DNA of 64,000 nt from Streptomyces sp. NBC_01723 (GTDB taxonomy: Bacteria > Actinomycetota > Actinomycetes > Streptomycetales > Streptomycetaceae). The notes under the pieces are model-generated. The model did no database searches. It was not told the origin of the DNA and saw nothing but the letters and a program-made list of their open reading frames with translations. Location: the NCBI RefSeq assembly GCF_036246005.1, contig NZ_CP109171.1, positions 7,676,001-7,740,000 on the forward strand, read 5' to 3'. Positions within the stretch are counted from its first letter, which is position 1. Every line of letters begins with the position of its first letter. The position numbers and the translations under genes were made by a program. Positions 39,056-47,268 of this stretch are shown here, piece after piece.

Positions 39056-40836
39056 TACCGCGGGCCGGACACCCCGGCCCGCACCGGCAGGTCCTGCTCC
39101 GCCCAGACCACCTTGCCGTCAGGGGTGCGGCACGAACCCCAGCGCCGGCACAGCATGTTGATCAGCTGCAGACCCCGCCCGCTCTCGTCACTCACGTCCG
39201 CGTGCTGGATCTGCGGCAGGTCGGGGCCGGAGTCCGATACCTCCACCGACAGCCGCTCGTGCCGCAGCAGCCGCAGCTCACCCGGGGCGTTCCCGTACCG
39301 CAGGGCGTTGCCGACCAACTCGCTGACCACCAGCTCCGTCGTGTCGACCAGTTCCTCCAGACCCCACCGCTCCAACTGCTCGCGCACCGCCGTACGGGCC
39401 TGTCCCGCGGCCTTGCCGTCCGGCGGCAGCGGGCGCACGTACACGTCGCACTCCGGACCGAGCGGAAGGGCGAGGGCCGCCAGGACGATCGCGTCGTCCG
39501 ACCGGTCACCGCCGATCCGCTCGGAGACCGCCCGGCATTCGGTGCCGTCGGCGGGCAGGCCCTCGCCGACCGCCACGCGCAACCGCTCCAACTGCGTGCC
39601 CAGATCGGCCGTGCGCGATCTGACCAGCCCGTCCGTGAACAGCGTCAGCCGGCTCCGCTCGGGCACCCGCCGCTCGACCACGTCGTACGGGATCACCCCC
39701 GCCCCCAGCGGCGCCCCCGCGGGCACCTCCAGGAACGCGGAGTCACCGTCGGGCCCGGTCAGCAGCGGCGGCGGGTGACCGGCGCTGGAGACGCGGAAGG
39801 TGCCGCCGTACGGGTCGTACACCGCGCACAGACAGGTGGCGACCTGGTCCTCCTCCAGGTCGCGGGCGGCCAGATCGAGGCGGGCCAGCAGCCGCTCGGG
39901 CGCGATGTCCAGCGCCATCAGGGTCCGGGCCACCGTCCGCAGCCGACCCATGGTCGCGGCGGCGGCCAGACCACGCCCCATCACATCGCCCACCATCAGG
40001 GCGGTTCGTCCGCTGGGCAGCGCGACCACGTCGAACCAGTCGCCGCCCACCGCGGCCGGGTCCGTCGCCGGGTCGTAGCACGAGGTCACGTCGAGCCCGG
40101 GAGTGCTCGGGCTGGACCGCGGGAGCAGGGCTCGCTGCAGCGTCACCACGTGCTCGCGCTCGCGACCGTAGAGCCGGGCGTTGTCGATGTACACGGCGGC
40201 CTTGGACGCCAGCTCCATGGCCAGGGCCACGTCGGTCCGGCTGAACGGCGCCCGGTGGCCGGCCCGTACGAAGTCGGCGAGCCCCAGCAGCACCCCGCGG
40301 GCGATCAGCGGCACCGCCAGGTACGAGTGGACGCCCGCCCGGCGCATGATGTCCGACGACTCGCGCGAGGGCGCGATCACGGCGAAGTCCGCCCGCGTCA
40401 TCCGGGTCACCAGCACCGGCCGACGCGTGGTGAGGCACCGCTGCCCCAGCCGGTCGGCGGTGTGCACCGACAGCTCGCCCACGGGATCGGGCGCGAGGTT
40501 CAGGCCCTCGACCTCCGACACCGCCATGGCCCTGAGCCGCGGCGCGTCCCCTCCGGGGACCCGGTCGCCCTCCTGGAACCGCAGTACCGAGTCCAGCAGG
40601 TCCACCGCGGCGCCGTCGGCCAGCTCCGGCACGATGAAGTCTGCCAGCTCCTCCGCCGTCCGCCGCACGTCGAGCGTGGTGCCGATACTCAGGTCCGCCG
40701 CGTTCAGCCAGGCCAGCCGGCGCCGCGCGCCCAGCGCCTCCGTCATCGACCGCAGCGCCCCCCGCGCCGCCCGGTGCCCGCTCACGAGGGGATTCGGGGG
40801 GCGGCGCACCCCGCTCAGCCACGGTCGCTCCCGCAC
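39055..40836 (-). CDS. PP2C (SpoIIE) phosphatase with GAF and histidine-kinase-like ATPase domains
   Basis: Signalling protein of 593 residues. GTG 40836 follows GGGAGGAGG. A GAF sensor domain (about 35-220) precedes a PP2C/SpoIIE phosphatase (about 240-450; GGDWFDVVALPSGRTALMVGDVMGRG and TLFTDGLVRSR). The C-terminal HATPase_c domain, of the RsbW anti-sigma type, holds ELVVSELVGNALRYG and SDESGRGLQLINML. Such proteins are common in streptomycetes and control stress sigma factors through anti-anti-sigma phosphorylation. No STAS or sigma partner is next to it. Confidence 0.92.
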   Translation of the reverse strand: MRERPWLSGVRRPPNPLVSGHRAARGALRSMTEALGARRRLAWLNAADLSIGTTLDVRRTAEELADFIVPELADGAAVDLLDSVLRFQEGDRVPGGDAPRLRAMAVSEVEGLNLAPDPVGELSVHTADRLGQRCLTTRRPVLVTRMTRADFAVIAPSRESSDIMRRAGVHSYLAVPLIARGVLLGLADFVRAGHRAPFSRTDVALAMELASKAAVYIDNARLYGREREHVVTLQRALLPRSSPSTPGLDVTSCYDPATDPAAVGGDWFDVVALPSGRTALMVGDVMGRGLAAAATMGRLRTVARTLMALDIAPERLLARLDLAARDLEEDQVATCLCAVYDPYGGTFRVSSAGHPPPLLTGPDGDSAFLEVPAGAPLGAGVIPYDVVERRVPERSRLTLFTDGLVRSRTADLGTQLERLRVAVGEGLPADGTECRAVSERIGGDRSDDAIVLAALALPLGPECDVYVRPLPPDGKAAGQARTAVREQLERWGLEELVDTTELVVSELVGNALRYGNAPGELRLLRHERLSVEVSDSGPDLPQIQHADVSDESGRGLQLINMLCRRWGSCRTPDGKVVWAEQDLPVRAGVSGPR

Positions 40837-40952
40837 GCCTCGCCTCCTCCCACGGCCTCCTGCCCCCGATTCTGCCTCGCCCCGGGTCGAGGGGCGACGG
40901 CGAGGCCCCGATCGGCGGGGGAGCGCCGACCGGGGAACCGGCCCGGGACGGC

Positions 40953-42557
40953 TCAGCCGCGCAGCCACACCGCGGTGTCGACGGGCAGCCGGCCGTCCTC
41001 GTCCAGCGGCCGGCTGCCGAGCAGCAGGGAGCGGTGCGCGGGCAGCTCGATCGGCGCGGCCGACAGATTGACCACGCACACCAGACCGCCAGGGCGCCGG
41101 AACGCGAGGACCCCGTCGGGGGCGGGCAGCCAGTCCAGCGGACCGTCACCGAAGCCTTCGGTGGAGCGCCGCAGCCGCAGCGCCTCGCGGTAGAGCGCCA
41201 GCATCGACCCCGGATCCGCGGCCTGCCGGTCCGCTGCGTACCGCGCCCAGCCCTCCGGCTGCGGCAGCCAGGGCTCGGTCTCGGAGCCGAAACCGCAGTA
41301 CGGGGCGTCGGCCGCCCAGGGCAGCGGTACCCGGCAGCCGTCCCGGCCCGGATCGGTCCCCCCGGAGCGGAAGTGCATAGGGTCCTGGATGCTCCCGCGC
41401 GGGACGTCGGCCTCGGGCAGACCGAGTTCCTCCCCCTGGTACAGGTAGACGGAGCCCGGCAGGGCCAGCGTGAGCAGCGCGGCCGCACGGGCGCGCCGGG
41501 TGCCGAGGGCCGGGTCGGTCGGGGTCCCGAACGCCTTCTTCGCGAAGTCGAAACCCGTGTCCTCGCGGCCGTACCGGGTCACCGTCCGGGTCACGTCGTG
41601 ATTGCACAGCACCCAGGTGGCGGGGGCGCCGACCGGAGCGTGCTCGGCCAGCGTGTCGTCGATGGTCCGACGCAGCCGCCCCGCGTCCCAGGGGCAGGAC
41701 AGGAAGTTGAAGTTGAAGGCGGTGTGCAGCTCGTCGGGCCGCAGATAGCGCGCGAAGCGCTCGGCGTCGGGCAGCCACACCTCGCCCACGAAGACGCCCC
41801 CGTACACGTCGGCGACGGTCCGCCAGGAGCGGTAGATGTCGTGCAGCTCGTCCTGGTCGATGTACGGGTGCGGGTCGACGCCCTCCACGAAGTCCGCCAG
41901 CGCGGGGTCCTTGGCGAGCAGCGCGGCGGAGTCGATGCGGACACCCGCCACCCCGCGCTCGAACCAGAACCGCAGGATCTCCTCGTGCTCCCGGCGTACC
42001 TCCGGATGGGCCCAGTTGAGGTCGGGCTGCTCCGGCGTGAACAGGTGCAGGTACCACTCGCCGTCCGGCACCCGGGTCCAGGTGCGGCCGGAGAACTGGG
42101 AGGGCCAGTCGTTGGGCGGCAGTTCACCGTTCTCGCCGCGGCCCGGCCGGAAGTGGAACCGCTCCCGCTCCGCGCTGCCCGGACCGGCGGCCAGCGCCGC
42201 CCGGAACCACGCATGCTGGTCGGAGACGTGGTTGGGGACGATGTCGACGATGGTGCGGATACCCATCTCCCGTGCCTCGGCGATGAGTTTCTCGGCCTCG
42301 CCGAGGGTGCCGAAGGCCGGGTCGATGGTGCGGTAGTCGGCGACGTCGTAGCCGCCGTCGACGAGCGGGGAGACGTACCAGGGCGTGAACCAGACGGCGT
42401 CGACCCCGAGTTCGGCGAGGTAGGGCAGTCGCGCCCGGACGCCCGCGAGGTCACCGGTGCCGTCGCCGTCGCCGTCGGCGAAACTGCGGGGGTACACCTG
42501 GTAGATGACGGCGTCGCGCCACCAGTCTTCGGTGCGGTGCGAGGTGGGGGCTGCCAC
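40953..42557 (-). CDS. GH13 alpha-glucosidase
   Basis: Cytoplasmic glycoside hydrolase family 13 enzyme, 534 residues, no signal peptide. All four GH13 regions are visible: DIVPNHVSDQHAWF (region I), GVRIDSAAL with nucleophile D near residue 216 (region II), FVGEVWLPD with acid E near 274 (region III) and CNHDVTR (region IV). IYQVYPRSFADGDGDG at the start and the short beta C-terminal domain fit alpha-glucosidase/oligo-glucosidase. GTG 42557 has GAAAGGA upstream. It closes the ABC importer operon and, with the nearby GH87 enzyme, probably splits imported nigero- or malto-oligosaccharides. Confidence 0.88.
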   Translation of the reverse strand: MAAPTSHRTEDWWRDAVIYQVYPRSFADGDGDGTGDLAGVRARLPYLAELGVDAVWFTPWYVSPLVDGGYDVADYRTIDPAFGTLGEAEKLIAEAREMGIRTIVDIVPNHVSDQHAWFRAALAAGPGSAERERFHFRPGRGENGELPPNDWPSQFSGRTWTRVPDGEWYLHLFTPEQPDLNWAHPEVRREHEEILRFWFERGVAGVRIDSAALLAKDPALADFVEGVDPHPYIDQDELHDIYRSWRTVADVYGGVFVGEVWLPDAERFARYLRPDELHTAFNFNFLSCPWDAGRLRRTIDDTLAEHAPVGAPATWVLCNHDVTRTVTRYGREDTGFDFAKKAFGTPTDPALGTRRARAAALLTLALPGSVYLYQGEELGLPEADVPRGSIQDPMHFRSGGTDPGRDGCRVPLPWAADAPYCGFGSETEPWLPQPEGWARYAADRQAADPGSMLALYREALRLRRSTEGFGDGPLDWLPAPDGVLAFRRPGGLVCVVNLSAAPIELPAHRSLLLGSRPLDEDGRLPVDTAVWLRG

Positions 42558-42584
42558 GTGACGGTCCTTTCGGGCAGGGTGGAT

Positions 42585-42635
42585 CTTCGCCGCCGGCCCG
42601 GACGGTGCGGGGCGTCGGACGGGCCGGCGGCGAAG
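42585..42635 (-). terminator. Large stem-loop between permease and alpha-glucosidase genes
   Basis: Perfect 16-base arms (42585-42600 and 42620-42635) with a 19-base loop, upstream of the GH13 ribosome site. It may attenuate read-through or stabilise the upstream mRNA. Confidence 0.55.
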
Positions 42636-42683
42636 GTTGACGGGACGAGCCGGCGGGGCGGAGGAGGGCGGGGGCGCGGTGCC

Positions 42684-43559
42684 TCAGCCCTTGAGCCCTC
42701 CGGCGGTGAGTCCGCTCATGATGTTGCGCTGGAAGATCAGGAAGATGATGAGCGTGGGCAGTGAGGCCATGGTCAGCGCGGCGATCAGCACGTTGACGGG
42801 CACACCGTTGGACAGCGAGTAGATCCCCACGTTCAGGGTCTGCCTGGCCGGGTCGGGCAGGGTCAGCATGGGCCAGAGGAAGTCCTTCCAGACGCCCACG
42901 ATCGCGAAGATGGACACCACGCCGAGGATCGGCCGCGAGATCGGCAGGACGATCGACCGCAGGGTGCGCATCGGGGAGGCGCCGTCCATCGCGGCGGCGT
43001 CGAGCAGCTCCCTGGGGATCGAGTCGAAGAACCGCTTCAGCAGGAAGATGTTGAAGGCGTTGGTCACCGAGGGCAGCCAGATCGCCCACGGCGTGTTCAG
43101 CAGGTTGCGTTCGAAGATCGGCACGTCGAGCACCGTCAGGTACTGCGGCACGACCAGGACGGTCGCCGGGATCATCAGCGTCGCCAGCATCATGCCGAGG
43201 ATGGCCTTGCCGAAGACCGGCCGGAGCTTGGACAGCGAGTAGGCCGCCGCCACGTCGAGCACCAGCTGGAAGGCGAGCGCGCCGAACGCGTAGTACAGCG
43301 TGTTCCCCAGCAGGCCGGCCAGGTCCATGACGTTCCAGGCCTGCGAGTAGTTGTCCGGCTCGAAGGACTCGGGCACCAGCGTCGGCGGGGTCCGGACGAC
43401 CTCCTGGGTGTCCTTGAACCCGCTGGAGACCATCCAGTACATGGGGCCCAGGAACACCACGGTGAACAGCGTGATCACACCGCCGAACGTCATCCAGTAG
43501 AGGACCTTGCCGCGGGGCCGGGCGAGCTGGGCCGGCGAGATGAGCGTGCGTGTGGACAT
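42684..43559 (-). CDS. Sugar ABC transporter permease, MalG type (alpha-glucan locus)
   Basis: Permease of 291 residues with six membrane segments and an EAA loop near residue 190 (PRELLDAAAMDGASPMRTLR). ATG 43559 follows GGGGGAA; an apparent longer frame upstream overlaps the other permease and is not coding. It lies 17 bases after the MalF-type gene. The ATPase is missing, as in the xylan importer, implying a shared MsiK-type ATPase elsewhere. It does not closely resemble the 1330-2226 permease and so serves a different sugar. Confidence 0.85.
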   Translation of the reverse strand: MSTRTLISPAQLARPRGKVLYWMTFGGVITLFTVVFLGPMYWMVSSGFKDTQEVVRTPPTLVPESFEPDNYSQAWNVMDLAGLLGNTLYYAFGALAFQLVLDVAAAYSLSKLRPVFGKAILGMMLATLMIPATVLVVPQYLTVLDVPIFERNLLNTPWAIWLPSVTNAFNIFLLKRFFDSIPRELLDAAAMDGASPMRTLRSIVLPISRPILGVVSIFAIVGVWKDFLWPMLTLPDPARQTLNVGIYSLSNGVPVNVLIAALTMASLPTLIIFLIFQRNIMSGLTAGGLKG

Positions 43560-43576
43560 CGGTGGATTCCCCCGGC

Positions 43577-44536
43577 CTACTCGTCCTCGGCGCGGTTGAG
43601 CTTCACGTACGCCGCCGAGAAACCGGCCAGCAGTACGAGGAGCAGCAGGCCGAGGGCCGCCGCGGCGCCGTAGTTGTTGAAGTTGAAGGCGTACTGGTAG
43701 ATGAGGTAGACGACGGTGGTGGTCGAGCCCTCCGGCCCGGCCCCGCCGGTGAGCAGGAAGGGCTCCACGAAGACCTGCATGGTGGCGATGATCTGCATCA
43801 GCAGCATCAGCGAGAGGATGAGCCGCGTCTGCGGGATCGTCACGTGCCAGACCTTGCGCAGCAGTCCGGCCCCGTCCAGCTCCGCCGCCTCGTACAGCTC
43901 GCCCGGGATGCCCTGGAGCGCGGCGAGGTAGATGAGCGCCGCGCCGCCCATGTTCATCCACGTCGACGCGATGACCACGGACAGCATCGAGAGGTCGGGG
44001 TCCTGGAGCCACTGCTGCTCGGGCAGCCCGACGGAGCCGAGCAGTTCGTTGAGCAGCCCGTAACCGGGGTCGTACAGGTACTTGAAGAGCAGGACCGCGG
44101 CGACCGGCGGGAGCATCACCGGCAGGTAGACCAGCAGCCGCAGGTACCCCTTGCCGTGCCTGAGTTCGTTGATGACGAGCGCGACGACGAACGGCACCGC
44201 GAAGCCGAGGACCAGGGCCAGCACGGTGAACAGCAGCGTGTTGCGCCACGCCTGCCAGAAGGCCGGGTCGTTGAAGACCGTTCGCAGGTTGTCCAGGCCG
44301 ACCCAGGAGACCTCGCCCTGGTCCGTCTTCTGGAAGGCGAGGAGGAACTCCCGGACCATCGGGTACCAGGAGAAGAACGCGAAGCAGAGGACCGCTCCGA
44401 TCAGGAAGCCGTGCGCGGTGAGGTTGCGCTTCAGGCTCCTGCCGAAGGACCCGCCGCGCGGGGGCGGGCCGTCCACCGGCGGCTGGGCGTGGCTGGCTCT
44501 CGCCGCCTTGCTCGGGGTCAGGCTGGGGGCCGACAT
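43577..44536 (-). CDS. Sugar ABC transporter permease, MalF type (alpha-glucan locus)
   Basis: Permease of 319 residues with a 40-residue Pro/Ser-rich cytoplasmic N-terminus, six membrane segments and the EAA loop near residue 205 (PGELYEAAELDGAGLLRKVW). It lies 67 bases after the binding-protein gene, with a stem-loop in the gap that would lower permease relative to binding-protein expression. Partner of the next permease. Substrate is inferred to be alpha-gluco-oligosaccharides from the GH13 and GH87 genes that flank the operon. Confidence 0.85.
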   Translation of the reverse strand: MSAPSLTPSKAARASHAQPPVDGPPPRGGSFGRSLKRNLTAHGFLIGAVLCFAFFSWYPMVREFLLAFQKTDQGEVSWVGLDNLRTVFNDPAFWQAWRNTLLFTVLALVLGFAVPFVVALVINELRHGKGYLRLLVYLPVMLPPVAAVLLFKYLYDPGYGLLNELLGSVGLPEQQWLQDPDLSMLSVVIASTWMNMGGAALIYLAALQGIPGELYEAAELDGAGLLRKVWHVTIPQTRLILSLMLLMQIIATMQVFVEPFLLTGGAGPEGSTTTVVYLIYQYAFNFNNYGAAAALGLLLLVLLAGFSAAYVKLNRAEDE

Positions 44537-44567
44537 CGTCGCTCCTTGGGACTGATCTCATGGGCCC

Positions 44568-44593
44568 CGGGGGGCGGTGCGGCCCGCCCCCCG
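44568..44593 (-). promoter_or_regulatory. Stem-loop between binding-protein and permease genes
   Basis: Arms CGGGGGGC / GCCCCCCG with a ten-base loop. It is placed like the stability hairpins between malE and malF in other sugar operons. Confidence 0.45.
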
Positions 44594-44603
44594 AGGGAGC
44601 CGG

Positions 44604-46019
44604 TCACTGCGTGGCCAGAACCTGGTCGACCTGCTTCTCCGCGCTGGAGAGCAGCTTGTCGATGTCGGCGTCCTTGTTGGTGAGGATGCCGGACATCACG
44701 TTGTCCAGGACCTTGTAGACCTCCTGCGCCTTCGGCGGCTCGGCCATGCCCGGCACCGGGTCGTCCATGAAGGCCTTGAAGTTCTCGACCGGCATCGTGG
44801 CGTGCTCGATGCGGGCCGCGTCGTCCTTCGTCTTGGACTCGTTCAGCCAGAAGTTGGGCTGCGGGAGGCCGACCGGGAGCTTGTCGGTCTTCTTGCGGGC
44901 CCAGTTGAACTGACCCTCACCGACGGTGAGGTTCTGGAAGTTCAGCCAGGCGACGGCCGCCTTGATCTTGTCGGACGAGATGCCCTTCTTGACCATGTAG
45001 TTGTTGCCGCCGGCCAGCGTGTTCTTCTCACCCGGAATCGGCCCCATGCCGAAGTTCGCGTAGTCGGCGCCGAGTTGCTGGACCATGTAGGTGATGTCGT
45101 CCGGTGCGGCGAGGAACATGCCGAGCTTGTCGGTGGCGATCTGCTTCTGGAGGTCGCCCCACTTGAGCAGCTGGGTCTTGCCCATGCTCTCGTCCTCCCA
45201 GCGCATGGCGTGGAGGTTCTCGGCGACCTGCTTGCCCGTCTCGTTGTTGAACGCCGCCTTCTTGCCGCTCTCGTCGACGACCTGGGCGCCACGGCTGTAC
45301 ATCTGGGCGGTGAAGTGCCAGCCACCGGTGTTGCCCGCGCTGTACTCGCCGAAGCCGGCGATACCGTCGCCCAGACCGGCGATCTTCTTCGCGGCGGTGC
45401 GGACCTCGTCCCAGGTGCGCGGCGGGTTGTCCGGGTCCAGACCGGCCTTCTCGAAGAGCTTGCGGTTGATCAGCAGGCCCATCGTGTAGTTGCTCGTGGG
45501 CAGGCCGTAGAGCTTGTTCTCGTGCTTGAGCGAGCCCAGGACGTTCGGGTCGATGTCCTTGAGGGCGGGGACCGTCTTGTCGTTGACGTACGCCGTGATG
45601 TCCTCGGCGCCGTCGTTGTCCAGCACCTGCGGCAGGTCGGTGAAGTAGGTGTAGAAGACGTCGGGCTGCGACTTGGCCTTGAGCATCGCGGTGAAGCGCG
45701 GCGGCTCCAGGCACTGGCCGGGGGTGGAGCGGCCCTCGATGGTGACGTTGGGGTAGGTCTTGTTGAACTCCTTGACGTCCTCCTTCCACTCCTTCAGCTC
45801 GGCCGCCTTCGCCGTCGGCGGCATGCAGTCGATGGTGATCGTGACCTTGGTCTTCGGGTCCAGCGGAGCAGCCGGGTCGGAGGACCCGTTGCCGCTTTCG
45901 GAACCGCCGCCGTCGTCACTGCTGCTCGTGCCGCAGGCGGCCAGAGCGGTCAGGGTGAGAGCGGAGACGAGCGTGATGGCGCCGGCACGGCGAGTACGGC
46001 GGAACCGAGCACTTCTCAT
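44604..46019 (-). CDS. Extracellular sugar-binding lipoprotein (alpha-glucan locus)
   Basis: Family-1 solute-binding lipoprotein, 471 residues. ATG 46019 begins a signal with several arginines, a hydrophobic core and lipobox LAAC, then an Asp/Gly/Ser-rich linker; GAAGGGGA is upstream. The mature protein has typical SBP elements (FYTYFTDLPQVLD, KLYGLPTSNYTMGL, AGGNNYMVKKG). It is the first gene of the second ABC importer and lies 151 bases after the LacI gene in the same direction. Ligand is predicted to be an alpha-linked gluco-oligosaccharide; nigero-oligosaccharides are the attractive guess given the GH87 enzyme. Confidence 0.85.
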   Translation of the reverse strand: MRSARFRRTRRAGAITLVSALTLTALAACGTSSSDDGGGSESGNGSSDPAAPLDPKTKVTITIDCMPPTAKAAELKEWKEDVKEFNKTYPNVTIEGRSTPGQCLEPPRFTAMLKAKSQPDVFYTYFTDLPQVLDNDGAEDITAYVNDKTVPALKDIDPNVLGSLKHENKLYGLPTSNYTMGLLINRKLFEKAGLDPDNPPRTWDEVRTAAKKIAGLGDGIAGFGEYSAGNTGGWHFTAQMYSRGAQVVDESGKKAAFNNETGKQVAENLHAMRWEDESMGKTQLLKWGDLQKQIATDKLGMFLAAPDDITYMVQQLGADYANFGMGPIPGEKNTLAGGNNYMVKKGISSDKIKAAVAWLNFQNLTVGEGQFNWARKKTDKLPVGLPQPNFWLNESKTKDDAARIEHATMPVENFKAFMDDPVPGMAEPPKAQEVYKVLDNVMSGILTNKDADIDKLLSSAEKQVDQVLATQ

Positions 46020-46170
46020 GGGTGGTCCCCTTCGGGCATGAACGTGGAAGGCGCCCCACCGCCGATGCGTTGTGGGGCGCCGCTCACTCAACCACCGCGA
46101 ACAAGTGAACGCAATATCTCGCGCTGATTTCGTAATTGCTTGACAGTCAGCCGAAGAAGTTGAGGATCCG

Positions 46171-47184
46171 CTACCGGGCCCCAACCTGCGCGGTGGAGCC
46201 GCGGACGACGAGTTCCGGTTCGAAGAGCAGCTCCCTGTGCGGGACTTCGGTGCCTTGGATCTGGGCGCAGAGGAGGTCGACGGCGGCGCGTCCCATGGCT
46301 TCGATGGGTTGGCGGACGGTGGTGAGGGGTGGTTCGGTGCAGGTCATGAAGGCGCTGTCGTCGTAGCCGATGACGGAGACGTCGTGGGGGACGTGGAGTC
46401 CGCGTCGTCGGGCGGCGCGGACGGCGCCGAGGGCGAGGGGGTCGCTGGCGCAGATGATGCCGGTGACGCCGCGTTCGAGGAGGCGGGCGGCGGCGGCCTG
46501 GCCGCCTTCCAGGGAGAACATGGCGCGTTCCACGAACTCGTCCGGCAGTTCGGCGTGCGCGGCCCCGGCCGCCTCCCGCGCTGCGGCCAGCTTCCTGCGG
46601 GACGGGATGTGGTCGGACGGGCCGAGCACCAGGCCGATGCGTTCGTGGCCCAGGGATGCCAGGTGCCGCCAGGACTGCTCCACGGCCACCGCGTCGTCGC
46701 ACGCGATGCACGGGAAGTCCAGATCCGGGATGGAGGCGTTGATGAGCACGACGGGGATGTTGCGCTCGGCGAGCAGCCGGTAGTGGTCGTGCGGGGCGTC
46801 CGCCTGCGCGAACAGCCCGCCGCCGGCGAAGACGACGCCGGAGACCTGCTGCTGGAGCAGCAGTTCCACGTAGTCGGCCTCGGAGACGCCGCCCTTGGTC
46901 TGGGTGCACAGCACCGGCGTCAGTCCCTGCTGGGCGAGCGCACCGCCGATGACCTCGGCGAACGCCGGGAAGATCGGGTTCTGGAGTTCCGGCAGCACCA
47001 GCCCCACGAGCCTCGCTCTCTCGCCCCGCAGCTGGGTGGGCCGCTCGTAGCCCAGGACGTCCAACGCGCTGAGCACGGACCTTCGGGTCGCCTCGGAGAC
47101 CCCGGGCTTGCCGTTGAGTACCCGGCTGACCGTGGCCTCGCTGACCCCAACCTTCTTCGCCACCTGAGCAAGTCGTCGCGTCAC
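46171..47184 (-). CDS. LacI-family regulator, copy 1
   Basis: Repressor of 337 residues, GTG 47184. The helix-turn-helix is RLAQVAKKVGVSEATVSRVLNG (residues about 3-24), then a ligand-binding domain ending in SVIGYDDSAFMTC and LTTVRQPIEAMG. It sits between the importer operon and the GH87 gene. A GCAAG-N3-CTTGC palindrome 26 bases upstream of its start is a likely autoregulatory operator. It is almost identical in DNA and protein to copy 2 at 51824-52834; differences include one extra glycine (FAGGGLF) and the last few residues. It probably represses the importer, GH13 and GH87 genes in the absence of alpha-glucan fragments. Confidence 0.88.
   Translation of the reverse strand: MTRRLAQVAKKVGVSEATVSRVLNGKPGVSEATRRSVLSALDVLGYERPTQLRGERARLVGLVLPELQNPIFPAFAEVIGGALAQQGLTPVLCTQTKGGVSEADYVELLLQQQVSGVVFAGGGLFAQADAPHDHYRLLAERNIPVVLINASIPDLDFPCIACDDAVAVEQSWRHLASLGHERIGLVLGPSDHIPSRRKLAAAREAAGAAHAELPDEFVERAMFSLEGGQAAAARLLERGVTGIICASDPLALGAVRAARRRGLHVPHDVSVIGYDDSAFMTCTEPPLTTVRQPIEAMGRAAVDLLCAQIQGTEVPHRELLFEPELVVRGSTAQVGAR
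46186..47184. repeat. Direct repeat, left copy (~1 kb, LacI gene)
   Basis: Nearly identical to 51839-52834 in the same orientation, with long runs of perfect identity over the 3' half of the gene and scattered differences elsewhere. The length differs by one codon. Confidence 0.9.
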
Positions 47185-47209
47185 AGACGCAAGACTAGCG
47201 CAAGCCTCT

Positions 47210-47222
47210 GCAAGAGGCTTGC
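47210..47222. promoter_or_regulatory. Operator candidate GCAAG-AGG-CTTGC
   Basis: Perfect inverted repeat upstream of LacI copy 1, with an extra GCAAG half-site just left (47199-47203). The same palindrome with CGG centre lies at the same place upstream of copy 2. Confidence 0.65.
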
Positions 47223-47268
47223 GCCAGTCAGTAGTCTGACCGACAAGGGCCGGTGTGGCCCGCTCGGT